Assembly: GCA_039704465.1 (NCBI GenBank)
Contig: JASFAU010000001.1
Coordinates: 1-64,000 of the forward strand
Length of the DNA: 64,000 nt
Direction: 5' to 3'
Source of the DNA: Plasmodiophora brassicae
Lineage: Eukaryota; Endomyxa; Phytomyxea; Plasmodiophorida; Plasmodiophoridae
A program made the position numbers and the translations under genes. A model generated the notes under the pieces. The model saw only the letters and a program-made list of their open reading frames with translations, was not told where the DNA came from and did no database searches. Shown piece after piece: positions 56,603-64,000 of this stretch (the first letter of the stretch is position 1; each line of letters opens with the position of its first letter).

Positions 56603-57055
56603 TATCGACGTCGATGACCGCCGGGAAACCCGCACGATGTGCAATCGTCGATCTGGCCAGATAGCGTCGTCGAAATCAGCGTCCCTGAGATTTGGTGATC
56701 GGGAGCGCCAGGCACAGTCGTCCCATCTGGGGTGCCATGCAATTCATCGGCCATGTCTTCGAGCCGACAGCGGCTTCTAACGCCACAGGTCCTTGCGCTG
56801 ACAGCTGTAAGATGCGATGGGGCGAGCCTGCAGCAGCGGTCGCAGCAGCGCCGCTCCCGGCCGATATGGTTCGCTGGTGGGACTAATCCGGTCGGCGGCG
56901 GGGCGGATTAATCGCCGGTCACCCGACGTTAAACAGCGCTCGAGGCCCTGGATTGCAGCCGGCGCGCCCCGTTTGGCCATGCCCGACCTGGGCGGTTCAT
57001 TCCCAATCTTAAGCGTTGCCGCGTCCGTCCGGCAGCGATAGTAGGTACGTCGGTG
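56603..57055. other. Intergenic region, no gene seen
   Basis: These 453 bp separate two plus-strand genes. They contain CGGCGGCGGGGCGGATTAATC-like GC-rich stretches but no coding frame or recognised element. Confidence 0.4.
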
Positions 57056-59068
57056 ATGCCGCCGCCGGTGGCGACGACGCCGCTGCATGGGGCGCGCCTC
57101 GCCTATGAGTTCTGCCTGGAAGGGATCCAGTGCGCGCGCGCCGCCGACACCGTTCGGTCGCTGCAGCTGTTCCAGGACGCTGCCCTGCTGAACGCGGGGT
57201 CGGCCACCGCCCACCTCTGCCTCGGCCTGCGCTTCATGGCGGCCGGGACGCCCGAGGCGGCCGCCGAGGCCACCCGCCACCTGAACCAGGCGCTGGGCCT
57301 GGCGCGCACGCCGTTCAGCGTGTCGCGCGTCCTGCGGTCACGCGGCCTGCTTCACCATTCGCAATGCGCGTACGACGCCGCCGTGTCCGACTTCACGGCC
57401 GCGATCGACGCCGACCCGGCGTTCGCCGAGGCGTACTACCTGCGCGGCCTGGTCCACTACGATTGCGCCGAGTACGACCTGTGTGCACGGGACATGACGG
57501 CGGCGATCGACCGGGCGCCGAACTCGCCCGCCGCCTACATGAACCGCGGCAACGCGCTGACCGAGCTGGGGCGGTTCGACGAGGCCATCGCCGACCTGTC
57601 CGCGGCGATCGACCTGGACCCGAGCACGGCCGTCATCTACTACAACCGCGGCAACGTGTACTGCCAGATGCGGCGCCTGGACGACGCCGTCCGCGATTAC
57701 ACGACGTCGATCGAGCTGGACCCGGGGCAGGCCTCGGCACACTTCAACCGCGGCAACACGTTCCACGAGCTGCGCCGGTTCGACGACGCCGTCCAGGATT
57801 TCACGCGCGCCATCGCCATCGACCCGCTCGACGCCGCCCGGTTCCTGGAATCGCGCGGGTGCTCCCACTGCCGCCTGGACAACCTCGACGACGCCCTGGC
57901 CGACTTTGACGCGGCCGCCCAGCTGTCCCCCGACACGCCCACCGTGTTCCTGAACCGCTCGACGGTCCTGTTCCGCATGGGCAGGTACGGCGACGCGCTC
58001 GCCGACCTGGACGCGTGCCTGCGGATCGCGCCGGGCATGACGATGGCGCACACGAAGCGCGGCGACGTGTACTGTCGCATGCGGCGGTGGCCGGACGCGA
58101 TCGGCGATTTCACGGCGGCGCTGACGGCGAACCCGAACGACGTGTACGCGTGGTTCACGCGCGGGCGCTGCCAGGCGCGTACCGGCGCGTTCATGGCCGC
58201 CGTTAGCGATTTCACGGCCGCGATCAACATCGAGCCCAGGTTCGCGCGCGCCTTCGTAGAACGCGGACGCGCCCTGGCGTCGGCGTCGCTGAAGCAGTAC
58301 CGGCTGGCGATGCGCGACTTCACGGCCGCCATCGTGCTCGACGGCGCCGACGCCGGCGCGTACCTGGCGCGTGCCCGTGCCGCCTTCGAGATCGCCGATT
58401 TCGCCGTCGTCCTGCAGGACTGCACGATGGTCCTGCGCATGGCGCCGGAGAACGTCGAGGCGATGACGTACCGGGTGCGGGCGCTCGTCGCGCTCGGTGC
58501 GTACGAACAGGCGCGGCAGGAAGTGCGAGCCGCGCTGCGCCGGTTCCCGCACGACCCCGACCTCGTCGTGTGCCGCGACCACGACCTCGCAGGTGACGAT
58601 GACGACGGGGACGGCGACGACGACAGCGAGGTCGTCTTTGTTGTCGAAGACGACGTGTGCGGGTGGCAGGAGCGCGCCCGGGAGGCGGTATCGCACACAT
58701 GGCACGATCGTCTAACGCGCGCCCTGGCGCACCTGCGCCTGAGTCGGTACGACGATGCGCTCGTGGATGCGTGCACCGCCGATCGCGATGCCGTTGCCGG
58801 GCGCCTGCGCGTCGCACGGCACCTGATCGAGAAGCGCACCGTCCTGGAGCCGATGGGCCGGCGCCACTCGGCCGTGTCGTTGTCGGGGCTGGAAACGATG
58901 CCAGGTGGCAGGCCGGCCCAGCGTACGTCGTCGATGAGGGCGCGCTGCGGGAGCCTGCCGCGGATGGCGTTACGATCGCCCGTCCGACGATCCGTGTCGA
59001 TGCTGTCGCAGATCTACGCCGCCGTTGCACGCGCCGATGCGGACGAGTTCGACCCCACGGCCCGCTGA
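57056..59068 (+). CDS. Tetratricopeptide repeat protein (670 aa)
   Basis: Single-exon gene. The ATG at 57,056 directly follows an in-frame GTG. From about residue 60 to 500 there are about a dozen TPR units of 34 residues with the canonical pattern W-LG-Y-A-F-A-P (AYMNRGNALTELGRFDEAIA, VIYYNRGNVYCQMRRLDDAV, ASAHFNRGNTFHELRRFDDA). An acidic patch near 510-525 (GDDDDGDGDDDSE) is followed by one more helical pair and a Ser/Arg-rich tail. No catalytic domain, signal peptide or TM segment is present. TPR arrays bind protein partners; the partner is unknown. Third codon positions are almost all G or C. Confidence 0.92.
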   Translation: MPPPVATTPLHGARLAYEFCLEGIQCARAADTVRSLQLFQDAALLNAGSATAHLCLGLRFMAAGTPEAAAEATRHLNQALGLARTPFSVSRVLRSRGLLHHSQCAYDAAVSDFTAAIDADPAFAEAYYLRGLVHYDCAEYDLCARDMTAAIDRAPNSPAAYMNRGNALTELGRFDEAIADLSAAIDLDPSTAVIYYNRGNVYCQMRRLDDAVRDYTTSIELDPGQASAHFNRGNTFHELRRFDDAVQDFTRAIAIDPLDAARFLESRGCSHCRLDNLDDALADFDAAAQLSPDTPTVFLNRSTVLFRMGRYGDALADLDACLRIAPGMTMAHTKRGDVYCRMRRWPDAIGDFTAALTANPNDVYAWFTRGRCQARTGAFMAAVSDFTAAINIEPRFARAFVERGRALASASLKQYRLAMRDFTAAIVLDGADAGAYLARARAAFEIADFAVVLQDCTMVLRMAPENVEAMTYRVRALVALGAYEQARQEVRAALRRFPHDPDLVVCRDHDLAGDDDDGDGDDDSEVVFVVEDDVCGWQERAREAVSHTWHDRLTRALAHLRLSRYDDALVDACTADRDAVAGRLRVARHLIEKRTVLEPMGRRHSAVSLSGLETMPGGRPAQRTSSMRARCGSLPRMALRSPVRRSVSMLSQIYAAVARADADEFDPTAR

Positions 59069-59282
59069 TCCATACGTGTATACCGTATTACGTGTTTGTA
59101 CTATAGAACAGTACACGCTCACAGCGCGGCACAGCCAGAGGTCGTGGCAGGAAGCACCGTTGGAAAAGAGCGGCAGCCGCAGGTGCAGTTGCAGTGACTG
59201 GGGGGCGCTATAAATCGCGCACCGCAGTGGCGTAGCGCAGTGGCGTGAAGGGCGACCGTGGGCAGGGCTTTTTCCCAGAACG

Positions 59283-60166
59283 ATGCGTCTCATGAGTGGG
59301 TTGTTGCTGGCGCTTGGCGTGACCGGCGCATCGGTGGCCTGGGCAGCGCTGGTTGTGACGGCCGTCGGTCCGATGTCGCAATTGCGCCAGGAGGTCGTAC
59401 GGCAGACCTGGCGGGACGCGCCGGAGATCGATCACGACCTGCCCGTATCGCTGACCTGCCCGATCACCACCGAGTTGCTCCGCTATCCTGTCGTCGCATC
59501 GGACGGGATCACCTATGAATGGAGCGCGGTTAAGAAATGGTACGTCCAGATCGGCGGTTCGCTAGCTGTTTCAAGCACTGCCCAGGCTGAACCGCCAACA
59601 GGTGCATGACGCGTGAATCGCCGGGCTGCGAATCCCCAATCACCCGGGAACCGCTGAGAAGTACTGTCATCGTGAACGCCGACCTGGCCGACATCATTGG
59701 CCGATGGCCTGCCTATCGGGACGCGCTGTACCGCGGGCAACTACCCGTTGTGCTCGGCAAATGGCTCGATAACACTCCATGGATATCGCCCGATTCTGTG
59801 CACAGCTTCGTGACCGGCCGTCTGACGACGCCGCTTGACGGCAACTGCTACGAAAACAAGGCGCTCAAGTGCGTTGCCGAGGAAGTCGTCCAGAAGTGGA
59901 GCGTCGACAGACATATCAATCGGTACGCGTAATGCCTTGGCAGTGCAGGCAGGCCCGCCAGGCGACCTCACCAGGTGTTCCGGGTTAGGACGCATGTGTA
60001 CACGCCGCAACTGGGCATGGACGTTGACGAGGAGTTCTACGTACGGTTGCACGATCGGCTAGGGCAGCGCCCGCCCACGTGCCGCTGCGTCGCCAACCTG
60101 TGGGCATGGCTCACCGGGCGCCCTCCTGAACCGTCCCCAGATATCCCTGGCCTACACACCGACTAA
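59283..60166 (+). CDS. Membrane-anchored U-box protein (probable E3 ubiquitin ligase)
   Basis: Exon 1 is 59,283-59,539. Exon 2 starts at 59,602, joined as AVKKWCMTRESPG. The N-terminus is a hydrophobic signal or anchor (MSGLLLALGVTGASVAWAAL). The U-box spans the intron: LPVSLTCPITTELLRYPVVA, SDGITYEW, then SPITREPLRS and a final ADIIGRW helix. U-boxes recruit E2 enzymes without zinc. After it the frame stops at 59,932. A further exon ending at 60,166 (DVDEEFYVRLHDRLGQRP) can be joined in phase through a 39-bp intron, which is shorter than others here, so the C-terminus is uncertain. The stop is 22 bp from that of GT61. Confidence 0.75.
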
Positions 60167-60188
60167 TACATACATGTCGTGTCGCGCG

Positions 60189-61751
60189 CTACAGGTCGTC
60201 GTGTATGCTCTCTTCTCGACAGACATTCCCTGGAAGCCACCCTCTGCGGTCGACCTCTCGGCGGACCACATTGACGACAGCGTCGACGAGGGCGTCGTCG
60301 AGCAGGTACGGGCCGCGATAGAACGCAGTGACGTTGCGCACCGGCAGGAGCGTCATCTCCAGTGCGGCCGCAAGGTTCCCGAAACAGTGATCCGCCATGG
60401 GCTCTGTCGGGAGATACACAATCGTCGCCTTGTCCTGCGCGAACATCATATTGGTCAAACCGGCGCCATGCGGGCCGACGATCAGGTCGGCGTTCGCGAA
60501 TCGTCGCGCCTGATCAATGATACGGTGGTGACGACGGTCCTGCCTGACGACGAACACGTCCATACAGTCGCGACCAACGACCGTCGCGATCGCTGCTAGC
60601 AGCTGCTCTTCGCCGACCACCGCTCTTCGTAAACCCGCGTCGCGTCGGGACACGTAAACGACCCGTTTGCCAGGACGGCGAGCATTGCTGGCAGCGACCG
60701 CCTGCAAGACGAGACGACGAGCGAGGATGACGCCGGCTTTCGGCGGGTAGTATCCCGCCCAGGAGTCGACTGTTCGGTCGCGTTCGTAGTCGACCGTCAG
60801 GAGGTTCTCGAACTGGTACCGCCGCGTGCCCGTTGCGAACCGGGCGCCACTGCCCGTGTTGTACCAGACGACATCGTCGGACTGGCCCGGGAGGATCGTC
60901 TCGGCGATGTCCCGCCAGAGCGGGCAATCGTGAAGCAGGAGACGCCGCGATCCAACCGGAACGGCATACAGCGTTAACGCAAGACGTGACAGGCCCTCCG
61001 CGATGACGTGGTAGAAGTTGTTGCATACGACGTCGACGCCGACGTTGTAGATCGTTCCAGACACAGGGACAGTCGCCCTGCCCAGCGCCCGGCCGTCGAA
61101 GTCGTCCGGCCAGGAGTTGTGCCGGCTGAACCACACGCATTCGTCATTGTACACGACGCCGGACGCGCCCTCCATGAACACGTCACGCGCGTGCACGACC
61201 TGGAGGCTCGGCTCCTGGTATCGCAAGCGAACGCCATCGAGGGCGTCCACGACCGGCGGGCCGTACCACGATCCGGGTGCACAGACGGGATTCGGCAGCG
61301 GGACCCGTTCCGTGAACGGGGCACAGAGCTTGCGGGTGCCTCCGACTTCCGCCAGTCGGCGCTCCTCAGCGAGGCGAGCGGCACGGTTGGCGTCGGCGAC
61401 GCGATCGGGCGCCGCGATGCGTATGGCAGACGCCAGGCGCCGTTGATCGATGCTGCGATTGCGAAACGCCCAGGATGGGCGGTCGATCAGGGCGGTGGCG
61501 CTCTCAGCGCACGCCATCCCGAGGCGGTACCGGATGTCGTTGGCCTCGTCCAGCAAGGCGTTCAATGGATCGGCGGGGGACGCATCCGACGACGACATGA
61601 TGAGGTCGATGGCGTCCTGCTCCTCCTCCAGCGCCAGGTGCATCATCGCCCGGTGCTCAAGTGATGACGATTTCGAGCACGACAATCGCAAGCGGGCCAC
61701 GAACGCCGGATCGACGTAGGCGGGGGCCGACCTGGACGGCGTCTGATTCAT
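60189..61751 (-). CDS. GT61 family glycosyltransferase
   Basis: Single exon, 520 residues from the ATG at 61,751; a GTG lies further upstream in frame. The C-terminal half matches the GT61/DUF563 fold: NFYHVIAEGLSRLALTLYAV, LLLHDCPLW, RRPGKRVVYVSRRDAGLRRA, and the hallmark ADLIVGPHGAGLTNMMFAQ followed by VYLPTEPMADHCFGNLAAAL. The N-terminal 150 residues are helical and charged, without an obvious signal anchor, which is unusual for a Golgi enzyme. GT61 members transfer xylose or GlcNAc to glycans or proteins; the acceptor here is unknown. Confidence 0.88.
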   Translation of the reverse strand: MNQTPSRSAPAYVDPAFVARLRLSCSKSSSLEHRAMMHLALEEEQDAIDLIMSSSDASPADPLNALLDEANDIRYRLGMACAESATALIDRPSWAFRNRSIDQRRLASAIRIAAPDRVADANRAARLAEERRLAEVGGTRKLCAPFTERVPLPNPVCAPGSWYGPPVVDALDGVRLRYQEPSLQVVHARDVFMEGASGVVYNDECVWFSRHNSWPDDFDGRALGRATVPVSGTIYNVGVDVVCNNFYHVIAEGLSRLALTLYAVPVGSRRLLLHDCPLWRDIAETILPGQSDDVVWYNTGSGARFATGTRRYQFENLLTVDYERDRTVDSWAGYYPPKAGVILARRLVLQAVAASNARRPGKRVVYVSRRDAGLRRAVVGEEQLLAAIATVVGRDCMDVFVVRQDRRHHRIIDQARRFANADLIVGPHGAGLTNMMFAQDKATIVYLPTEPMADHCFGNLAAALEMTLLPVRNVTAFYRGPYLLDDALVDAVVNVVRREVDRRGWLPGNVCREESIHDDL

Positions 61752-61923
61752 AATGGGAAGGCTAGCGACAGTGGCCGACCCATGAGTCACGACGACGTGA
61801 CGCAACTGGTGCACAGTGGCGACCGTGCCACTGTGTGTGCGACGTCATGGGGACGTCGGCTTCCCCCACGTTAGATACACTGGGGACTTTCACTTTCCTA
61901 AGCGCTTCGAACTGCTTGAATCA

Positions 61924-61937
61924 GATTAAGAGTCCCA
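61924..61937 (+). other. Copia primer-binding site matching tRNA-Lys(CUU) anticodon arm
   Basis: GATTAAGAGTCCCA is the complement of TGGGACTCTTAATC, the anticodon stem-loop sequence typical of eukaryotic tRNA-Lys(CUU) as I remember it. It directly follows a CA-ending sequence (TTGAATCA to 61,923) expected for an LTR end and precedes the gag ATG by 7 bp. Drosophila copia uses a tRNA 5' half cleaved in the anticodon loop in the same way. Confidence 0.6.
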
Positions 61938-61944
61938 CTCTCTG

Positions 61945-63353
61945 ATGGCGACGATCCCAAGCATCCCAGCCGACCTGGCCCAAGCAGAGGCCGTGATCGC
62001 CCAGATAAGCGCTGCGCTGTCCGAGGCCCAGCGGCAGCAGGATCGGCTGGAGGCGGAGGTTGAACGTCTGCAAGCAGCGGCGGCCGGGAGCGGGACCGGC
62101 CAGCGCGAGAACGCGGCGCTCAAGGATCGTCTGGCGCGGCTGGAAGCTGCGCAGAAGGAAAGGCTGACGGGCCTGAAGGAGTCCGGCATCAAGATCTCCG
62201 TCCAGCTGAAGGGCAAGGACAATTACCTGGTCTGGGCGTCGTCGATGACGACGATGCTCAAGAAGTCGGGCCTGCAAAAGGCCGTGGAGCCCGCGACGCG
62301 CGGGCACAACGAAGAGCCGGCGTCGGAGCAAGAGAGGCTCCACGCAATGTACGCTATCAAGAAGAACGTGCATGAAGACGAACTTCCCTTGATACTCGAC
62401 ATACCCGACGACCGTCCGGACCTGGCGTGGAGCGCCATCCAGACGGAGTATTCCGGCCAAACGGGCACGGACCTGGCGATGTTCGACATTCTTCTGTCAA
62501 CAACAAAGCTTAAGGCGGGCGCCGACCTACGGAGACCAAGGCGCACCTGACGGCGATGCGCGACCTGGGCATCAACCTGGCCCGGGCGGATCCGAATCGG
62601 ACGAAGACTGAGTCGGACATGGCGACGAAGGTCCTTATCTCGCTGCCATACACCGAGTACAAGGACTTAGTCAACGCGATGCTGCGCGGTCCCATCGGAG
62701 AGCTGACGCAAAGCAAGGTCCGCGCAGAAGTGCTCGCTCAGTACAAGCGGGGAGCGATAGAGCGCGGCGACGACGACAGCGGCTCCTCGGCGGCCATGAC
62801 GACGACGGGGTTCTCCGGCAAGTGCTTCAACTGTGGAAAGGCTGGACACAGGGCGGCCGACTGCCGTAGCCGCAAGAAGACCGGCAACGCCGAGCGCGGC
62901 AAGGCCAGGAACGGCAAGCGGAAGGGGGGCAAAGAGGAAGGCGGTTCGGCGTCGATCGCGCTCCTGACGAGCCTGGCGGGCGTCGAGGACGCGCCGCGGA
63001 AGGGCATCCGCGACTTCATCGTCGACAACGCGGCGACGTGCGGCCACGTGTCCACCCACAAGGCGCACTTCGAGGAGCTGGACTTCATCGCCGACAAGGA
63101 CCGGCCGACGATCGGCGGCATCGGCCCGCAGCGAATCAAGGTCCATGCCAGGGGCAACGTCCGCCTCAAGCTGGCTAACGGCAAGTCGATCACGCTGACA
63201 AACGTCGCGTACGCGCCAGATGCATCCGCGAACATCTTCGCGGTGCGTTCGGCACTCCTGCAGCTCGGCAAGGACGGCAAGACGGGCGCGGAGCACCATG
63301 AGCAGAGACGCGCTCAGCCCGGCTCCTGGACGGGGCCGGAAGGACGATCGTGA
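61945..63353 (+). pseudogene. Copia Gag and protease region (frameshifted)
   Basis: The first frame (61,945-62,550) has a coiled-coil start (AQISAALSEAQRQQDRLEAE) and a Gag region with KDNYLVWASSMTTMLKK, typical of the copia Gag family. A frame change near 62,530 leads to 62,556-63,353. That frame contains the zinc knuckle CFNCGKAGHRAADC, a basic linker, and the protease active-site region FIVDNAATCGHVS, where D-N/S-A/G-A is the copia form, followed by ITLTNVAYAPDASANIFAV. Confidence 0.85.
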
Positions 63354-63533
63354 CCAGTACGGTCCGCAAGGGCCTGTACTACCTGGATCTGCACAAGGTC
63401 CAGGATTTCGAGTAGCGGGGGTGGCGCTGGCCGCCCCGATCACGATCATCCAAACCAGCCAGAAAACAAGAGCCCGAGCAAGGAGGAGCCGGCCGAGAAG
63501 AAGGAAACGCGCAAGCCCGCGGACGTAAAGCGC

Positions 63534-64000
63534 GACAGAACGATATCATTGGCGGAGGCGCACGCGAGGTGCGGCCACCTGTCCACGATCACGATCAGAA
63601 AGGCAGTCAAGAACGGGGCAATCACCGGTCTCAACATCGACGAGGCCGACCTGGCGAGCGACGAGGTGCCCAGGTGCAAGGTGTGCATCGAGGCCAACCT
63701 CAACCGAACGGCGATCCCGCGGAGACGGACACGGACGGTGCTCTCGAAGCTGCAGATCGTCGGGGCGGACCTGCAGACGTTCGACACCAGGTCGCATGAC
63801 GGAAAGACGTACATGGCGTGCTACGTTGACCACGCGACTGGTGTCGGTGCCACGGTCAACCTGGCAAATAAGGGTGACCAGGAGCAAGTCGTCATGGACG
63901 TGCTGACCCGGCTCGAGGTCATGGGCGGCACACGCGTCGACACGTTCCGCGCCGACCAGGGCGGCGAGTTCACCTCGACGCGCCTGGCGAAGCTGCTGCG
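63534..64000 (+). pseudogene. Copia pre-integrase and integrase fragment
   Basis: Open to the window end. The zinc-binding HHCC region is visible as HARCGHLSTITI ... CKVCIEANL, followed by the integrase core with catalytic Asp in LQIVGADLQTF and in FRADQGGEFTS. The third catalytic residue (Glu) and reverse transcriptase lie beyond the window. It is marked as pseudogene because upstream frames are broken. Confidence 0.8.

Larger units (their letters stand above)
61924..64000 (+). mobile_element. Ty1/copia retrotransposon, 5' part, truncated by window end
   Basis: The order PBS, gag, CCHC knuckle, protease, GAG-pre-integrase HHCC and integrase core is that of Ty1/copia (integrase before reverse transcriptase). 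The LTR must lie between the GT61 start codon (61,751) and 61,923, so it is shorter than about 170 bp if the element is intact; its outer edge cannot be fixed. Frame changes near 62,530, 63,310 and 63,420 plus a stop (near 63,415) indicate a non-functional copy. Confidence 0.88.

Noticed and set aside
57338..58839. 455- and 380-codon minus-strand frames opposite the TPR gene
   Set aside because: They are mirror images of the TPR periodicity in GC-rich codons, with Arg/Ala/Val-biased composition and no motif.

Overview
The window is nuclear DNA from a GC-rich, compact, intron-bearing unicellular eukaryote. The evidence is short GT-AG introns (mostly 51-71 bp) that split nearly every conserved gene, eukaryote-only families (SHMT with a presequence-like leader, cytochrome c heme lyase, VPS37, RasGEF, RGS, U-box, AMMECR1, MAP-kinase-phosphatase-like protein) and Ty3, Ty1/copia and LINE retroelements. 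The species cannot be proved from sequence. A plasmodiophorid-type rhizarian (SKP1-ankyrin proteins, short introns, GC-rich compact genome) is one reasonable hypothesis, not a conclusion.

Region 1 (1-24,870) is repeat- and transposon-dominated. It opens with a 144-bp tandem repeat array (1-1020). A complete Ty3/gypsy chromovirus on the minus strand (2,278-7,805) follows, with identical 87-bp LTRs, a 5-bp target duplication and an apparent Tf1-like self-priming site. Next come a possible MITE (8,317-8,892), a degraded non-LTR retrotransposon on the minus strand (9,875-14,390), about 5 kb of mutually similar degenerate non-coding repeats in both orientations (14.5-19.7 kb), and an unknown repeat gene arranged as a large palindrome (20.38-22.10 kb) with a second perfect-looking hairpin at 22.77 kb.

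Region 2 (24,871-61,751) is a dense host gene block. In order: SHMT (-), holocytochrome c synthase with an unusual cysteine-patterned C-terminal extension (-), PH-MORN-SAM protein (+), VPS37 (-), two tandem GH20 hexosaminidases with mucin-like stalks and TM anchors (-,-), RasGEF (+), AMMECR1 (-), sedolisin protease (-), a coiled-coil protein (-), a LamG/SUEL-lectin membrane protein (+), a SKP1-like/ankyrin protein (-), a multi-pass membrane protein (+), a dual-specificity phosphatase with gelsolin-like domains (-), a triple cyclic-nucleotide-binding/RGS protein (+), a TPR protein (+), a membrane-anchored U-box protein (+) and a GT61 glycosyltransferase (-). Several neighbours converge with only 22-90 bp between stop codons, and several diverge from 200-600 bp shared upstream regions. 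Exon structures were worked out by hand, joining exons where family motifs and phase agree.

Region 3 (about 61,830-64,000) is the 5' part of a frameshifted Ty1/copia element that runs off the window. Its primer-binding site appears to match the anticodon arm of tRNA-Lys(CUU), a copia-style half-tRNA primer.

Functionally the host block mixes mitochondrial enzymes (SHMT, heme lyase), G-protein and cyclic-nucleotide signalling (RasGEF, RGS/cNMP, phosphatase), ubiquitin-related proteins (U-box, SKP1-like), endosomal sorting (VPS37) and secreted or surface proteins (hexosaminidases, sedolisin, lectin, GT61). There is no sign of an operon-like pathway. No RNA genes or CRISPR arrays were recognised.
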